Assembly: GCA_963728545.1 (NCBI GenBank)
Contig: CAVSKO010000002.1
Coordinates: 3,968,001 to 4,032,000, forward strand
Direction: 5' to 3'
Length of the DNA stretch: 64,000 bases
From: DASUNP01 sp963728545
GTDB lineage: Bacteria; Acidobacteriota; Blastocatellia; UBA7656
This document shows positions 42,513-52,450 of the stretch, piece by piece. The notes below the pieces were generated by a model. It made no database searches. It saw nothing but the letters and a program-made list of their open reading frames with translations, and had not been told where the DNA came from. Position 1 is the first letter of the stretch. Each line of letters opens with the position of its first letter. A program made the position numbers and the translations under genes.

Positions 42513-45449
42513 TTATTGGTTAGGGATAGCAGGAATCGTTCTTGCGCTGCCTGTCTTTGCAGTCGGCCCGCTTTGACCTACGATGATGACAATCGAAGAA
42601 CCTTCTCTTATCACTTCGTAAGGAACCTCTCCGGTAATGTCCAGCACGACGCGCACAGTCGTCGGGTCGGGCTGACCGACTCTGACTCGCTCAACAAACC
42701 GCGCGTCTACGGGAAAGACCTTGCTGCCGAACAGGCTGCGCACCCCTCGAACGTCGACTACGATTCGAGATGGGCTTTTAAGGATAAACGCGTTGAATTG
42801 AGCCGCGCCGTCCGCATCTATGTAAATGCGTAGAACGCCGCCGCTCGCGCTGGTGCGAACCGCACGAATTACGGTCGCCGGCCCCGTCGCAGGTGAGGCA
42901 GCGCGAGGCGGTTTAGCACCCGATACCGGGGTGACCTGCCGAGCCGTTGAAGAATCAACCGGGCCGTTGCCTGTATCCTCGTCATCTTCCAACTCAGAGA
43001 CAGGCTCAGGCCGGCGCGTTCCACGGCGCGGAGTCCGGGCGGGCGGGCGGCGTTCTGTTGCGGGCGATTCATTCGTGATGACTCGCCCGCCGGGGCAACC
43101 CTTCATCCTTCGTATCGCCTCTTCCGCAGGCAAACACGGCGGCGGCTCCGAGCGATAATCGCCGGGCACTATGTAGAACTCGACCCTGCGATTGAGGTTC
43201 GCATCCCCGTTCGGGTGCGGGCAGGTGTCGCCGAAGTTGCGAACGGTGATGCGGCCCGCGCTCACGCCTATGCTCACGAGGTAATCGCGCGCGTTGTTGG
43301 CGCGTGTGAGCGAAATGCCGACGCGCTCCGACGAGTCGCGATGACCGTCGATGACGACGTAGGCTTGCGGGTCCTGCTGCAAGCGAAGCGAGATCTCTTC
43401 GAGACATGCTTTGTGCTCGTTGTTGATCCTCGCCGAGTTGAACGGGAAGAAGATCGGCCCGCACGGCACGAGTATGTCTTTACACTCTGGAACCTCTCTT
43501 TGCGGTATAGTAAAGGTTATCGAGCAGCTCGCGCCGCGACACGGCTCGTCGCAGCTCGAACGATTTGTAGATACATCGACCGTAACTCTGTAGGTTCCGG
43601 GCTCAAGCCCCGTAGTGTCTACGGTGACTTCAGAGCCTGTAGCCGTCAACAACTTGCCTCCGGTCGTCACCCAGTTGAGTCGCAGGTTGGTATCGCCGTT
43701 CGCCCTAGCGCTCAGCCTTATCACGTCACCCGATCTGATCGGTGAAGAAGGCGCTCCCATGATCTCACAGGTGACCGAAGGACAAGGCGGCTCGGTGATC
43801 TCGAAAGACGCCGCGCAGGTCGTCTGTCCGCTCGTCACGCACTCGTCCGGGAATCCTGAATCGGCAAGCGTCGCCGTCACAATCACCGTCACAGTGTAAC
43901 GGCCACACGCGAGACGGGTCGTTGGAACATCAACGCTCTGGCCGGTTCCGCCGAAGGTGACCGGACGGCCTTGCCCATCTCTTGCTTCCCAGCGGTAGTC
44001 ATAAACAATATCGGCATCAGCGTAACCGACTACAGTCGGCCTGACGGTGAGCGACAGACGGTCGCCCCGCGTGACCGAAGTCGGAGCGGCTTCGAGCGTA
44101 CAGGTCGGGACGGGCGGCAGCGGGCAGCCTTTACGCTTGCCCACAGAGAAAAAGCCTACAAAGCCGTTTGAATCCCCGTTCCCGAACTCTTCGCGCTCCT
44201 TATCACAACGCATTCTCGGCGGGCCGTATCCCGGCGTTCCCGGGTGGAACATGTAGCATTCAAGCACGTCGAGCGTTTGCGGGCCATCGCTGTTTATAAA
44301 GCGGCGGTAAGCGCCGCCAAACGATATTGCTCCGTCCCTGAGATAAAATCGTGCGCCGAGGTTAAGCTCTACAGGATTGTTGCGGAAGAGGCTCGGCGTT
44401 CCGTTGCCCACATAGCGCGTGTGGAGCAATTCTCCGACAAGCTCTATGTGCTTGTTTACCGCATACGAAGCGCCGACGTTCAACAGAAACTTGTCGCGCA
44501 GATCGAGCACTTTCACGCCGCGCTGTTGGACATCGCCCGTATGTATGTATCCGATGTTTTCGTAAACCCTGAACCTGTGATCCGCGAACTCCTGGCCGAG
44601 CATAAGAATGGGGCCGTATTCATACTCGCCGCTTGTCCGTCCGCGCGCGCGCGCGTCGTCGGAGCGCGAGATGGGTATTTTCAGATAACCGCCGAGCGCT
44701 ATGCTAAACCAGTTTTTATTCGGATCTATGATCTTGTATTTCGAGCCTATGTAAACATCGCCCGTGCCGTTAGACGATTGCCTGAGCGACAGCAAAGGCC
44801 GCCCAAGCCCGTCAAAGCCTAGGAAATCAACTTCGCCGAAAAATGGCAGATCGTTGTAGAAGCCCGGGCGGTCCGTGATGATTGCCGGGCCGAGTCCGAA
44901 CGCCACGGGTTGTCCCGGCCCTCCGGGCGAGATCATGTTCGAGCCGTTAGAAACCCCGGGCGTGCCGAACCGTCCGAGGACGGGAAGTATTCCGCCGCCA
45001 GACGCGCCCGTGCCGGGAAAGAATGCCGCGCCGCCGTTGCCGCCCACCGGGGGGCCTAGTATGTCGAACGGGTCGCCAAAGAAGCGGACGGCGTTGTATT
45101 GATACCCGCTCAACAGAAACGGAGTGCGCGAAGTCGTCTGTTGCCACGCAACCCAATCCACCCACAGCTCCCATCTGTTTGTGAGGCCGACGGTGAAATT
45201 AAACGGAACTTGATTTATATCTATGTCTCCGGGGTCGCGATCAAAGTTGTTCCAGAACAACGCGAAGTTCCATTCACCGCGCTCGAGCGTGCGAGTTGAA
45301 AAAGTATTGAACAATCCTGAGCCGCCGAGGACCGTAGGGGCTTTCTGTCGCTCGGCCAGATTGTTTGACTGGTTGTCCTGAGCTAAGGCTACAGTGCTTA
45401 GAATAAAAAGCATCAGGGCAAGCTCGATTAATTTTTTTCCTGCTCTCAT
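42513..45449 (-). CDS. Outer-membrane barrel - OmpA - AMIN fusion protein
   Basis: 978 aa. Signal peptide (LIELALMLFILSTVALAQ), then a long beta-barrel-like part (about 30-420; e.g. GEWNFALFWNNFDRDPGDID), two Cys-containing Ig/PKD-like repeats (VTCEIMGAPSSPIRSGDVIR), and an OmpA C-terminal domain with the peptidoglycan-binding pattern (FFPFNSARINNEHKACLEEI, DGHRDSSERVGISLTRANNA, NLNRRVEFYI). After a Pro/Arg-rich linker the C-terminus is an AMIN domain (LRIYIDADGAAQFNAFIL ... VRVVLDITGEVPYEVIREG). Both OmpA and AMIN domains bind the cell wall, so the protein probably ties the outer membrane to peptidoglycan. GGAGG lies before the start. Paralogue of 46020-48521. Confidence 0.85.
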   Translation of the reverse strand: MRAGKKLIELALMLFILSTVALAQDNQSNNLAERQKAPTVLGGSGLFNTFSTRTLERGEWNFALFWNNFDRDPGDIDINQVPFNFTVGLTNRWELWVDWVAWQQTTSRTPFLLSGYQYNAVRFFGDPFDILGPPVGGNGGAAFFPGTGASGGGILPVLGRFGTPGVSNGSNMISPGGPGQPVAFGLGPAIITDRPGFYNDLPFFGEVDFLGFDGLGRPLLSLRQSSNGTGDVYIGSKYKIIDPNKNWFSIALGGYLKIPISRSDDARARGRTSGEYEYGPILMLGQEFADHRFRVYENIGYIHTGDVQQRGVKVLDLRDKFLLNVGASYAVNKHIELVGELLHTRYVGNGTPSLFRNNPVELNLGARFYLRDGAISFGGAYRRFINSDGPQTLDVLECYMFHPGTPGYGPPRMRCDKEREEFGNGDSNGFVGFFSVGKRKGCPLPPVPTCTLEAAPTSVTRGDRLSLTVRPTVVGYADADIVYDYRWEARDGQGRPVTFGGTGQSVDVPTTRLACGRYTVTVIVTATLADSGFPDECVTSGQTTCAASFEITEPPCPSVTCEIMGAPSSPIRSGDVIRLSARANGDTNLRLNWVTTGGKLLTATGSEVTVDTTGLEPGTYRVTVDVSTNRSSCDEPCRGASCSITFTIPQREVPECKDILVPCGPIFFPFNSARINNEHKACLEEISLRLQQDPQAYVVIDGHRDSSERVGISLTRANNARDYLVSIGVSAGRITVRNFGDTCPHPNGDANLNRRVEFYIVPGDYRSEPPPCLPAEEAIRRMKGCPGGRVITNESPATERRPPARTPRRGTRRPEPVSELEDDEDTGNGPVDSSTARQVTPVSGAKPPRAASPATGPATVIRAVRTSASGGVLRIYIDADGAAQFNAFILKSPSRIVVDVRGVRSLFGSKVFPVDARFVERVRVGQPDPTTVRVVLDITGEVPYEVIREGSSIVIIVGQSGPTAKTGSARTIPAIPNQ

Positions 45450-45955
45450 TTTTTGCCTCCAGAAGTAAGCGTCAGGGCTTTTATTATGTCGTGCAGTCTT
45501 AACGCTGCTGTTTTCAAATCACTCATCATGGCAACCGGGCAGGCGCGTTTTTTCCGGGCGGGATTATAAACAGGCGGGGCCACAACAGAGACCGACACTA
45601 CTATTCCTCTTTCAAAAAGATCGATCAACATTTCAGATTGTAAGCTTGGCAAACGAATGTTTGTGATTTGAGGTTATATCATCTGTTTCCGACGGCCTCT
45701 CGAACCGATGAGAGGATGTTTTAAATTTCAGGGCTGTGTCTTCAGCCCGCGTCTGCCAATGCTTTGAGGTAGTAGACGATCATAAATCACCCGAACAGGG
45801 TGACACGGCTGACTATATACCAAAATTCCTCACAGTCAATTCCCTGCATGGGTAATGAAGCCAAGAAAAGCGCGATGTGCAAAGTGATGGCGAAGCGATG
45901 TTATTGGAGCGTTAAAGCTTTGGTTCGCGGCGGGTCTGAGAGAGCGGTTTGACCT
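45450..45955. other. Non-coding region between the two barrel genes
   Basis: About 500 bp without a convincing gene. Contains a small hairpin GGGCTGTGTCTTCAGCCC near 45733 and, presumably on the minus strand, the promoter of the downstream barrel gene, but no clear -35/-10 pair stands out. Confidence 0.5.
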
Positions 45956-45996
45956 ACAAAAACAGACGGAGCGATCCGAAGACCGCCCCGTCTGTT
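45956..45996 (-). terminator. Rho-independent terminator
   Basis: Minus-strand stem ACAGACGG/CCGTCTGT (45988-45995 with 45962-45969) with a loop of 18 nt, followed by TTTTTG. Starts 24 bp after the stop of the barrel/OmpA gene 46020-48521, so the two paralogues are separate transcripts. Confidence 0.88.
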
Positions 45997-46019
45997 CGGG
46001 CTGAGCGTTAACACTCAGG

Positions 46020-48521
46020 TTAGTAGTTAGCGTTGTTCATCACTTCCGGCTGAACCATCATCGTTATGGGCTCGCCGGGACGACGCGCGCGACGACGCGG
46101 AGCGCGACGACGCGGGCGACGCTCGACCGAGGGCGCGGGCTCTTCGGTCGTGACGATCGTGCCGGTACTGCCTCCGGCGCACTTCTTCTGGATTTGATCT
46201 ACGGTCGCACCATCAGGAACGATCCAGAACTCAACCCTGCGGTTGAGGTTCGCATCACCTGAATCGTGCGGGCAGGTGTCGCTGTAGTTGCGCACCGTGA
46301 TTCGAGACGAGTCGATGCCCTTCTCGTTGACGAGGTAGTCGCGCGCGTTGTTGGCGCGTGTGAGCGATATGCCCACGCGCTCCGACGAGTCGCGATGGCC
46401 GTCAACGACGAGCGAGGCACGCGGATCTTGCTGCATTCTGAGCGCGATCTCATCCAGACACGCCTTGTGCTCGTTGTTGATCCTCGCCGAGTTGAACGGG
46501 AAGAAGATCGGTCCGCACGGCACGATGATATCCGGTTTCTTTATGATATCCGGTATTGTCACAGTCACCGTAGTCGAGCAGCTACCACCCGGGCACGGCT
46601 GGTCGCAACGCGTGCGGCTGGTGCCGACATTTACCGACACAGTTATAGACTGAGATGAACCGGGCGCTCCTGTTATGCCGCTCGTATCGAGAGTGACTTC
46701 AGCCCCAGTAGTCGACGAGAGCGTTCCGCCCGTAGTCGACCACGTGAAGGACGGGCTGTCGGCCCCGCTCGCGTTCGCGCGCAGCGTTATCCTATTGCTT
46801 GCTTCAACTGTCGAAGGCGTTGCGTCGATCGTGCAGGTGACGGTCGGGCACGGCGGCTCGGTCACTTCAAAGCTCACAGTGCAGGTCGTCTGACCCGTCG
46901 TCACGCACTCGCTCGGGCAATCAACTGCCGGGACCGTGGCGGTCACGGTCGTCGTCACACTGTAGTTGCCGCAAGGGATGCCTGTCGTTGGAACTTCAAC
47001 GCCAGCGCCGGTCCCGCTGACCGTAACCGGGCGTCCCTGTGCGTCTCTGACTTCCCAGCGATATTCATACGTGACTTTGTCGTCGGTGTAGCCTGGCGTC
47101 GTCGGCCTGGTCGTCAAAGTCAGCCGGTCGCCTCGATTGACCACAGTCGGCGAAGCCTCCAGCACACAGGTCGGCGCCGGAGGAGGCGGGCAGGCTTTGC
47201 GTCCGCCTATCGCGAAGTAAGCCACGAAGCCGTTTGCGCCGTCCCCCTCAAACGTCTGGTTGACGGTGTCAAACAGCGGCTCCTGGCGGAAGAACGGCGG
47301 CACGAATATGGTGCGGGCTCGGAAGACCGGAAGCGTGACGTCGTCTTCATTATTCAGGAAGCGACGATACGCGCCGCCGAATTGTATGGCGCCGTTCTTA
47401 AAGAAGAACCGCAGACCCAGGTTCAGATCCCAGGGATCATTACGAATCAGGCTCGGCGTTCCGCCGCCAATGAAGTCCGTGTGCGCCAGTTCCGCGACGA
47501 ACTCCACATGCTCGGCGACCCCTATGCCCATGCCGATGTTCAGCAGCAGCTTGTCGCGAAGGTCAAGCGCCTTAACGCCGCCCTTCTCTATATCGCCGGT
47601 GTGGATGTAGCCGATGTTCTCGTAGAGGCGGAAACGCTTGCCGCCGCTCTCCTGGCCGAATATCAGGATCGGCCCGTACTCGTATTCACCGCTCGTCCGT
47701 CCGCGCGCGCGCGCGTGATCAGAGCGCGAGATGGGTATTTTCAGATAACCGCCCAGCGCCATGCTGAACCAGTGATCGTTCGGGTCTATCAGGTTGACCT
47801 TCGTGCCCACGAAAACGTCGCCCGACCCGTTTGACGATTGGCGCGCGCCGAATACCGGGCGACCAAACTGGTCAAAGCCTACGAAGTCCACTTCGCCAAA
47901 GAACGGAAGCTCTTCGTAATAGCTGGGCAGGTTGACGGCGAACAAAGGCCCGACTCCGCGCACAAGCGGCCCGCCCGGCACTATTGGCGTGACGAAGCTG
48001 AAGTTGAAATCTATGGGAGTGCCGAAGGCCCCGGGAGGCGGAAGAATGCCGCCAAAGATCGAGCCGCCGTTGACCCCCGTGCCGGGGAAATAGGCTGCAG
48101 CGCCGTCATCGCCGCCAATGGGCGGTCCGAGTATCGCGACAGGGTCGCCAAATGCTCGGACTGTGTTGTACTGATACCCGCTCAACAAGACGGGCTGGCG
48201 CGAAGTCGTATTCTGCCAGGTCACCCAGTCTATCCATAATTCCCATCTATTTGTGAGACCGATGGTGAAGTTGAACGGAACTTGGTTTACATCTATGTCT
48301 CCGGGGTCGCGATCAAAGTTGTTCCAGAATAACGCGAAGTTGAACTCGCCCTTACAAAGAGTGCGGGTCGAGAACGTATTGAACAACCCTGTGCCGCCAA
48401 GAACTGTCGGCGCTTTTTGCCGCTCGGCCAAGTTGCCGTCGCGGCGATCCTGCGCCGAAACACTTCCCCCCAGGATGAGCAGCGCCAATATTAGCGTGCT
48501 TATCAATCTAGCCGCTTTCAT
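46020..48521 (-). CDS. Outer-membrane barrel - OmpA family protein
   Basis: 833 aa from the ATG at 48521, chosen because AGGAGG lies seven bases before it; a frame from 48545 is longer but lacks that site. Signal peptide (LISTLILALLILGGSVSAQ), barrel region nearly identical in its first 80 residues to the paralogue (APTVLGGTGLFNTFSTRTL), two Cys-containing Ig-like repeats, and an OmpA domain (FFPFNSARINNEHKACLDEI). It lacks the AMIN domain; the C-terminus is Arg/Pro-rich (RRPRRRAPRRRARRPGEP). Tandem duplication followed by loss or gain of AMIN. Confidence 0.85.
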   Translation of the reverse strand: MKAARLISTLILALLILGGSVSAQDRRDGNLAERQKAPTVLGGTGLFNTFSTRTLCKGEFNFALFWNNFDRDPGDIDVNQVPFNFTIGLTNRWELWIDWVTWQNTTSRQPVLLSGYQYNTVRAFGDPVAILGPPIGGDDGAAAYFPGTGVNGGSIFGGILPPPGAFGTPIDFNFSFVTPIVPGGPLVRGVGPLFAVNLPSYYEELPFFGEVDFVGFDQFGRPVFGARQSSNGSGDVFVGTKVNLIDPNDHWFSMALGGYLKIPISRSDHARARGRTSGEYEYGPILIFGQESGGKRFRLYENIGYIHTGDIEKGGVKALDLRDKLLLNIGMGIGVAEHVEFVAELAHTDFIGGGTPSLIRNDPWDLNLGLRFFFKNGAIQFGGAYRRFLNNEDDVTLPVFRARTIFVPPFFRQEPLFDTVNQTFEGDGANGFVAYFAIGGRKACPPPPAPTCVLEASPTVVNRGDRLTLTTRPTTPGYTDDKVTYEYRWEVRDAQGRPVTVSGTGAGVEVPTTGIPCGNYSVTTTVTATVPAVDCPSECVTTGQTTCTVSFEVTEPPCPTVTCTIDATPSTVEASNRITLRANASGADSPSFTWSTTGGTLSSTTGAEVTLDTSGITGAPGSSQSITVSVNVGTSRTRCDQPCPGGSCSTTVTVTIPDIIKKPDIIVPCGPIFFPFNSARINNEHKACLDEIALRMQQDPRASLVVDGHRDSSERVGISLTRANNARDYLVNEKGIDSSRITVRNYSDTCPHDSGDANLNRRVEFWIVPDGATVDQIQKKCAGGSTGTIVTTEEPAPSVERRPRRRAPRRRARRPGEPITMMVQPEVMNNANY

Positions 48522-48837
48522 TATTTTGCCTCCTGACGTATTCATCCACGGAATGCGGTTCGTTGGTTCTTAAAATGGTTCGCCTCAGCAGTTCCACAAG
48601 GTACTTTTTAATGCCTCTCCGTAAGAAGCATTGGAGAGCAGGGATGAATTTCTGTGTGAGCGTCCAGTGGAGCCTTCTTCCTGCCAGGCTCTCTTGATGG
48701 CAAGAACCATTAATGCTTTCTTGCCGGGCTAGTGCGCAATTCTAATTGCAAGAATATCTATATACCATCAACGGGTTCCGGTCAACACAAAATTTACTTT
48801 TTTTTCAACACCTTTCGTGGTTTACGAGACACTCGAA
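48522..48837 (-). promoter_or_regulatory. Promoter and long leader of the barrel/OmpA gene
   Basis: On the minus strand TTGACC (48780-48785) and TATAGA (48757-48762) are 17 bp apart, a good sigma-70-type promoter. The leader to the start codon at 48521 would be about 225 nt and contains a possible hairpin from the repeated GGCAAGAA/TTCTTGCC sequences (48693-48730). No known riboswitch class was recognised. Confidence 0.6.
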
Positions 48838-50118
48838 TCACGCGTATATTCCGCGCAAGCGCGTATCATAAGCCACGCGGTCTATAGCCAGCATGTAAGC
48901 CGCCAATCGAGTGTTCACGTTATACTTTTCGGCGAATCCCACAACGTCGCTGAAGCTCGAAACCATTATTTCGTGCAGGCGAGTATTCACGGTCTGCTCG
49001 TTCCAGAAAAAGCCCATGCGATCCTGCACCCATTCGAAATAGCTTACGGTCACGCCCCCGGCATTGGCTAAAATGTCCGGGATAACAAATATCTTCTTTT
49101 CCGCGATAATCACGTCGGCGTCGGCAGTCGTAGGGCCGTTAGCGCCTTCGGCCAGTATGCGGCATTTGATGCGGTCGGCGTTATGAGTCGTGATCACGTT
49201 TTCGGTCGCAGCCGGCATCAATATCTCACATTCCATCTCTATCAACTCTTCGTTGCTCATGTGCTGGGCTTCGGGGAACCCTTCGACCGTCTTGTTCTCT
49301 TTCAGGTATTTGAGAACCGCCGGAACGTCGAGCCCGCCAGGGTTATAGAGCGCGCCTGAGATGTCGGCTATGCCTATGATTTTGTACCCTTCCAGGTGCA
49401 TCAAAAGGGCAGCCGTGCCGCCGACGTTGCCTGCGCCCTGTATGATCACGCGCGTCAACGGCAAATCCAGCTCGAACTTTTTGCAGGCTTCGTTGCATAC
49501 AAAAAGCAGCCCGCGCCCCGTAGCCTCGCGCCTTCCGCGAAACCCGCCTATCTCAATGGGCTTGCCGGTCACTACCGCCGTCACCGTGTGGCGCATGTGC
49601 ATGGAATAGGTGTCCATCATCCAGGCCATCACCTGTTCGTTGGTGTTCATATCGGGAGCCGGCACGTCGCGCTCCGGCCCTATGAAATCCATCAGGTCTG
49701 AGGTGTATCGCCGGGTCAATCGCTCAAGCTCGCGGGAGCTCATCTGGCGAGGGTCGCAGATGACTCCGCCTTTAGCTCCGCCGAACGGGATATTTACGAC
49801 GGCGCACTTCCAGGTCATCCAGGCCGCAAGCGCGCGCACCTCATCAAGCGTCACGTCGGGCGAATAACGTATGCCGCCTTTGGCCGGGCCGCGCGCGAAA
49901 TTATGCTGGACGCGATAACCCGTAAACACCTGATAATTGCCGTCGTCCATCATGACCGGAATGTAGAGTGTAATCTCACGATTGGGCCAGCGGAGTATTT
50001 TGTAGATATTAGGGTCCAGATTCAGCAACCCGGCAGCCTCGTCAAATCGCTGCATCATCGATTCAAACGGATTCTCTTCCTTTATCTCTTTTGCATCGTC
50101 TACGTAAGCAGATGGCAT
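48838..50118 (-). CDS. gdhA: Glutamate dehydrogenase
   Basis: 426 aa, typical of the hexameric Glu/Leu/Phe/Val dehydrogenase family. Substrate part: GPAKGGIRYSPDVTLDEVRA, WKCAVVNIPFGGAKGGV with the catalytic Lys, and PAPDMNTNEQVMAWM. Cofactor part: VIIQGAGNVGGTAALLMHL, a Rossmann motif, then EILMPAATENVIT and ANAGGVTVSYFEWVQ. Converts glutamate to 2-oxoglutarate and ammonium or the reverse. GGGAGG sits before the start. Together with glutamine synthetase at 58.7 kb it belongs to nitrogen assimilation, though not in one operon. Alternative: a branched-chain amino-acid dehydrogenase, less likely. Confidence 0.9.
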   Translation of the reverse strand: MPSAYVDDAKEIKEENPFESMMQRFDEAAGLLNLDPNIYKILRWPNREITLYIPVMMDDGNYQVFTGYRVQHNFARGPAKGGIRYSPDVTLDEVRALAAWMTWKCAVVNIPFGGAKGGVICDPRQMSSRELERLTRRYTSDLMDFIGPERDVPAPDMNTNEQVMAWMMDTYSMHMRHTVTAVVTGKPIEIGGFRGRREATGRGLLFVCNEACKKFELDLPLTRVIIQGAGNVGGTAALLMHLEGYKIIGIADISGALYNPGGLDVPAVLKYLKENKTVEGFPEAQHMSNEELIEMECEILMPAATENVITTHNADRIKCRILAEGANGPTTADADVIIAEKKIFVIPDILANAGGVTVSYFEWVQDRMGFFWNEQTVNTRLHEIMVSSFSDVVGFAEKYNVNTRLAAYMLAIDRVAYDTRLRGIYA

Positions 50119-50259
50119 GAGGGTTCCTCCCGACTCGACTTGTTATGAAGCGCAAGCTATAAAGATTCTGTCATAGCGGAAGCAAGGCGTCCGACCGCTT
50201 TAGTGATTGCCGATTATACAAAACGCCGAAAGCAAGGGCAACGACGGCGCGGAGTAATC

Positions 50260-51225
50260 TTGAATAAAAAAAACGATTCACACCGCTCGCTCGTCGAACG
50301 CGCAATAAAAGACATCTCAAGCGACAACCGGTCAGGCGCGACTGAGATCCTTAGACGCGCCGGAGAAATCTTCTCCTCGCTCGCCGCGTCGAAAGCAAAG
50401 ACGACAGTCATCGACGCGGAATATGCCCGCAGGCTTTTAATCGAGACTTGCGTCGAGGTTGTGCGAGCGCAGCCGCGCATGGCCGTGGTGGCTCGGCTGG
50501 CGAGCCAGGTCGCTTCGACGGCTTTCAGAGCAGACGACGTGCTCGCGGCAGCCGCCCGAAGCGCACGCGACTTTATCGATAAAGCAGACCGCGCGATATT
50601 GTGCGCGACATCAAGCGCAGCACAATTGATAAAAGAAGGCTCGGTCGTATTGACACACTCGCGCAGCTCGACCGTGCTGGCCGCCTTCAAAAAAGCGCGC
50701 GAGCGTGGGCGCACGTTCAGCGTCATTGCGACCGAGAGCCGTCCTCAATGTGAAGGGCGAGTGTTGGCCGATGCGCTCGCAAATCTTGGTATAAACGTCG
50801 TCTTTGTGGCTGACGCGGCGGCGGCATTAGAATTGAGTCGAGCCGACTTTGTTATGCTTGGGGCCGACACGATCACGCCCCAATTCTTAGTCAACAAAAT
50901 CGGCACACGTATGATTGCGCTCGCGGCGCGCGAGTTGAACATTCCGGTTTATGCACTGTCAGACACATCGAAGCTCATTAACGCGGACCTGCTTTCCGGC
51001 GCGGAAGGCGACCTTCACAGCCCGTCCGAATTGTGGCCTGATCCTCCCGGTGGAGTCGTTATAGTGAATCGCTACTTCGAGCCTACGCCGCTCCGCTATT
51101 TTACAAAGATAATAACCGAAGACGGATTGCTCGACCCCGAAGAGACCCGAAAGCGTGCCGAAGGCAAGCGGCTCAATAAAGTCATCCGAGACGCGCTACA
51201 AATAAGGATGAGGGATGAAGGATGA
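50260..51225 (+). CDS. eIF-2B alpha/MtnA/R15P-isomerase-family protein
   Basis: 321 aa from the TTG at 50260, chosen because GGAG lies five bases before it; a GTG at 50203 would add 19 basic residues. The family core is clear: SSAAQLIKEGSVVLTHSRSS, TFSVIATESRPQCEGRVLAD, DFVMLGADTITPQFLVNKIG and IPVYALSDTSKL. Members isomerise 5-methylthioribose-1-phosphate or ribose-1,5-bisphosphate; this one is shorter at the N-terminus than MtnA and closer to the eIF-2B-like group. Substrate unknown. Divergent from gdhA. Confidence 0.8.
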   Translation: MNKKNDSHRSLVERAIKDISSDNRSGATEILRRAGEIFSSLAASKAKTTVIDAEYARRLLIETCVEVVRAQPRMAVVARLASQVASTAFRADDVLAAAARSARDFIDKADRAILCATSSAAQLIKEGSVVLTHSRSSTVLAAFKKARERGRTFSVIATESRPQCEGRVLADALANLGINVVFVADAAAALELSRADFVMLGADTITPQFLVNKIGTRMIALAARELNIPVYALSDTSKLINADLLSGAEGDLHSPSELWPDPPGGVVIVNRYFEPTPLRYFTKIITEDGLLDPEETRKRAEGKRLNKVIRDALQIRMRDEG

Positions 51226-51390
51226 AAAGGACTTTAAGCGAGGCATCTGAATCAGAGATTAATAATCTGAAATTTGAAATCGCGGCGCCAGCGTAGTCGC
51301 TGGCTTATGCGCAAGCGCCGGGGCACCCGTTCCGACGGGTCGCGCCATGCAAATCTTTTTCATCCTTCATCCCTCATCCCTCATCCTTTC
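51205..51390. repeat. Inverted GGATGA-type repeats between convergent genes
   Basis: GGATGAGGGATGAAGGATGA at about 51207-51226 and an inverted version in CATCCTTCATCCCTCATCC at 51360-51378. They form the last codons of both convergent genes (each protein ends in Asp-Glu-Gly) and could fold as a two-way terminator. A small hairpin CCAGCGTAGTCGCTGG lies between. Confidence 0.65.
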
Positions 51391-52186
51391 TATTTATTCC
51401 TGAGTTGCGAAGCGCATTGGTGAGATCATCCGACGCGCGCTCGATCATTGCGTCGGCTTTGGCTGCGCTGGTAGCCGACGCCGAAAGCATTACTCGAAAC
51501 GTCACATCGGGGCCGAAATGGCTCGCCCGCGATTTGATATAAACATCGGGGTTGGATGCCGCGACATGGCGCAGCGCGGGCGCAAGCTGCGATTCGTCAT
51601 TGCACTCTACAATGACTTCGCGCTCGCGGTAGCTGCCTCGACCGAATATCTCGCCCAGCAATCCTTGAAGCGGCCCTTCAACTATCGCTTTCAACTCGGA
51701 TGGAACGCCGGGGAGAGAGACTATGCGACAGCCGCGCGCTTCAAGCACGACGGCGGGCGCGGCCCCTACGGGATTTTCTATAGCGCGAGCGCCTTCGGGC
51801 AGCCGCGCCATCTTCAACCGCTCATCGGTCATTCTTGCCTCGGAGACATAGCCTGCCGAAGCAAGCTCTTTGTATTTGCGCTCGACAAATTCACGCGCCG
51901 CTCGGTCGAGCAGAAGCGGCTGCCCCGTGGCAGCGGCTACGGCCCCAAGAGTCAGGTCGTCATCCGTAGGCCCCAAGCCCCCGCAGGTAAAGATCAGGTC
52001 GGCCCGACGGCTTATCGAGGCGTTCAACTCTTCGGCTATAGAATTGATCTCGTCTCGCACTATAGTTATGTGGCAGACGCGACCTCCCATGCCTCTAAGA
52101 ACGCGGCAGAGATAATTTGAATTCGTGTCTTGCACCAGGCCGAGCAGAATTTCGTTGCCGATGACGATGATCTCGACATTAACCAC
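51374..52186 (-). CDS. MoCF-domain protein related to CinA N-terminus
   Basis: 270 aa. N-terminal molybdopterin-binding-like domain: VEIIVIGNEILLGLVQDTNS, LIFTCGGLGPTDDDLTLGA and VVSLPGVPSELKAIVEGPL. The C-terminal amidohydrolase domain of CinA (NMN deamidase) is absent; the last ~90 residues match the middle domain only (YIKSRASHFGPDVTFRVMLS). Such proteins hydrolyse ADP-ribose or NAD-derived compounds; the exact role here is open. Confidence 0.85.
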   Translation of the reverse strand: MVNVEIIVIGNEILLGLVQDTNSNYLCRVLRGMGGRVCHITIVRDEINSIAEELNASISRRADLIFTCGGLGPTDDDLTLGAVAAATGQPLLLDRAAREFVERKYKELASAGYVSEARMTDERLKMARLPEGARAIENPVGAAPAVVLEARGCRIVSLPGVPSELKAIVEGPLQGLLGEIFGRGSYREREVIVECNDESQLAPALRHVAASNPDVYIKSRASHFGPDVTFRVMLSASATSAAKADAMIERASDDLTNALRNSGINRKDEG

Positions 52187-52450
52187 GAGCGAATTATAGC
52201 AGGAATCGAGAAAGAGAATTCAGGTTTCCGACCGCCGGAGGTCCGCTCTTGATCGTTTCAGTTAAGCATCAGATCCTCAAATTGTTGCGGTATTATAATT
52301 ATAATTTGGCGACGCGCTGGCATCTTTTGAGCCTTTTTGAGTCTCAAATCTCTGGTAGGGCCGGACGCCGCCGTCCTGGTTCGTGCGACGACGTCCACTT
52401 TAGCCCTACCGCCTCTAATAAATGCACCTGTTCGGGAGGAACCTTAAATA

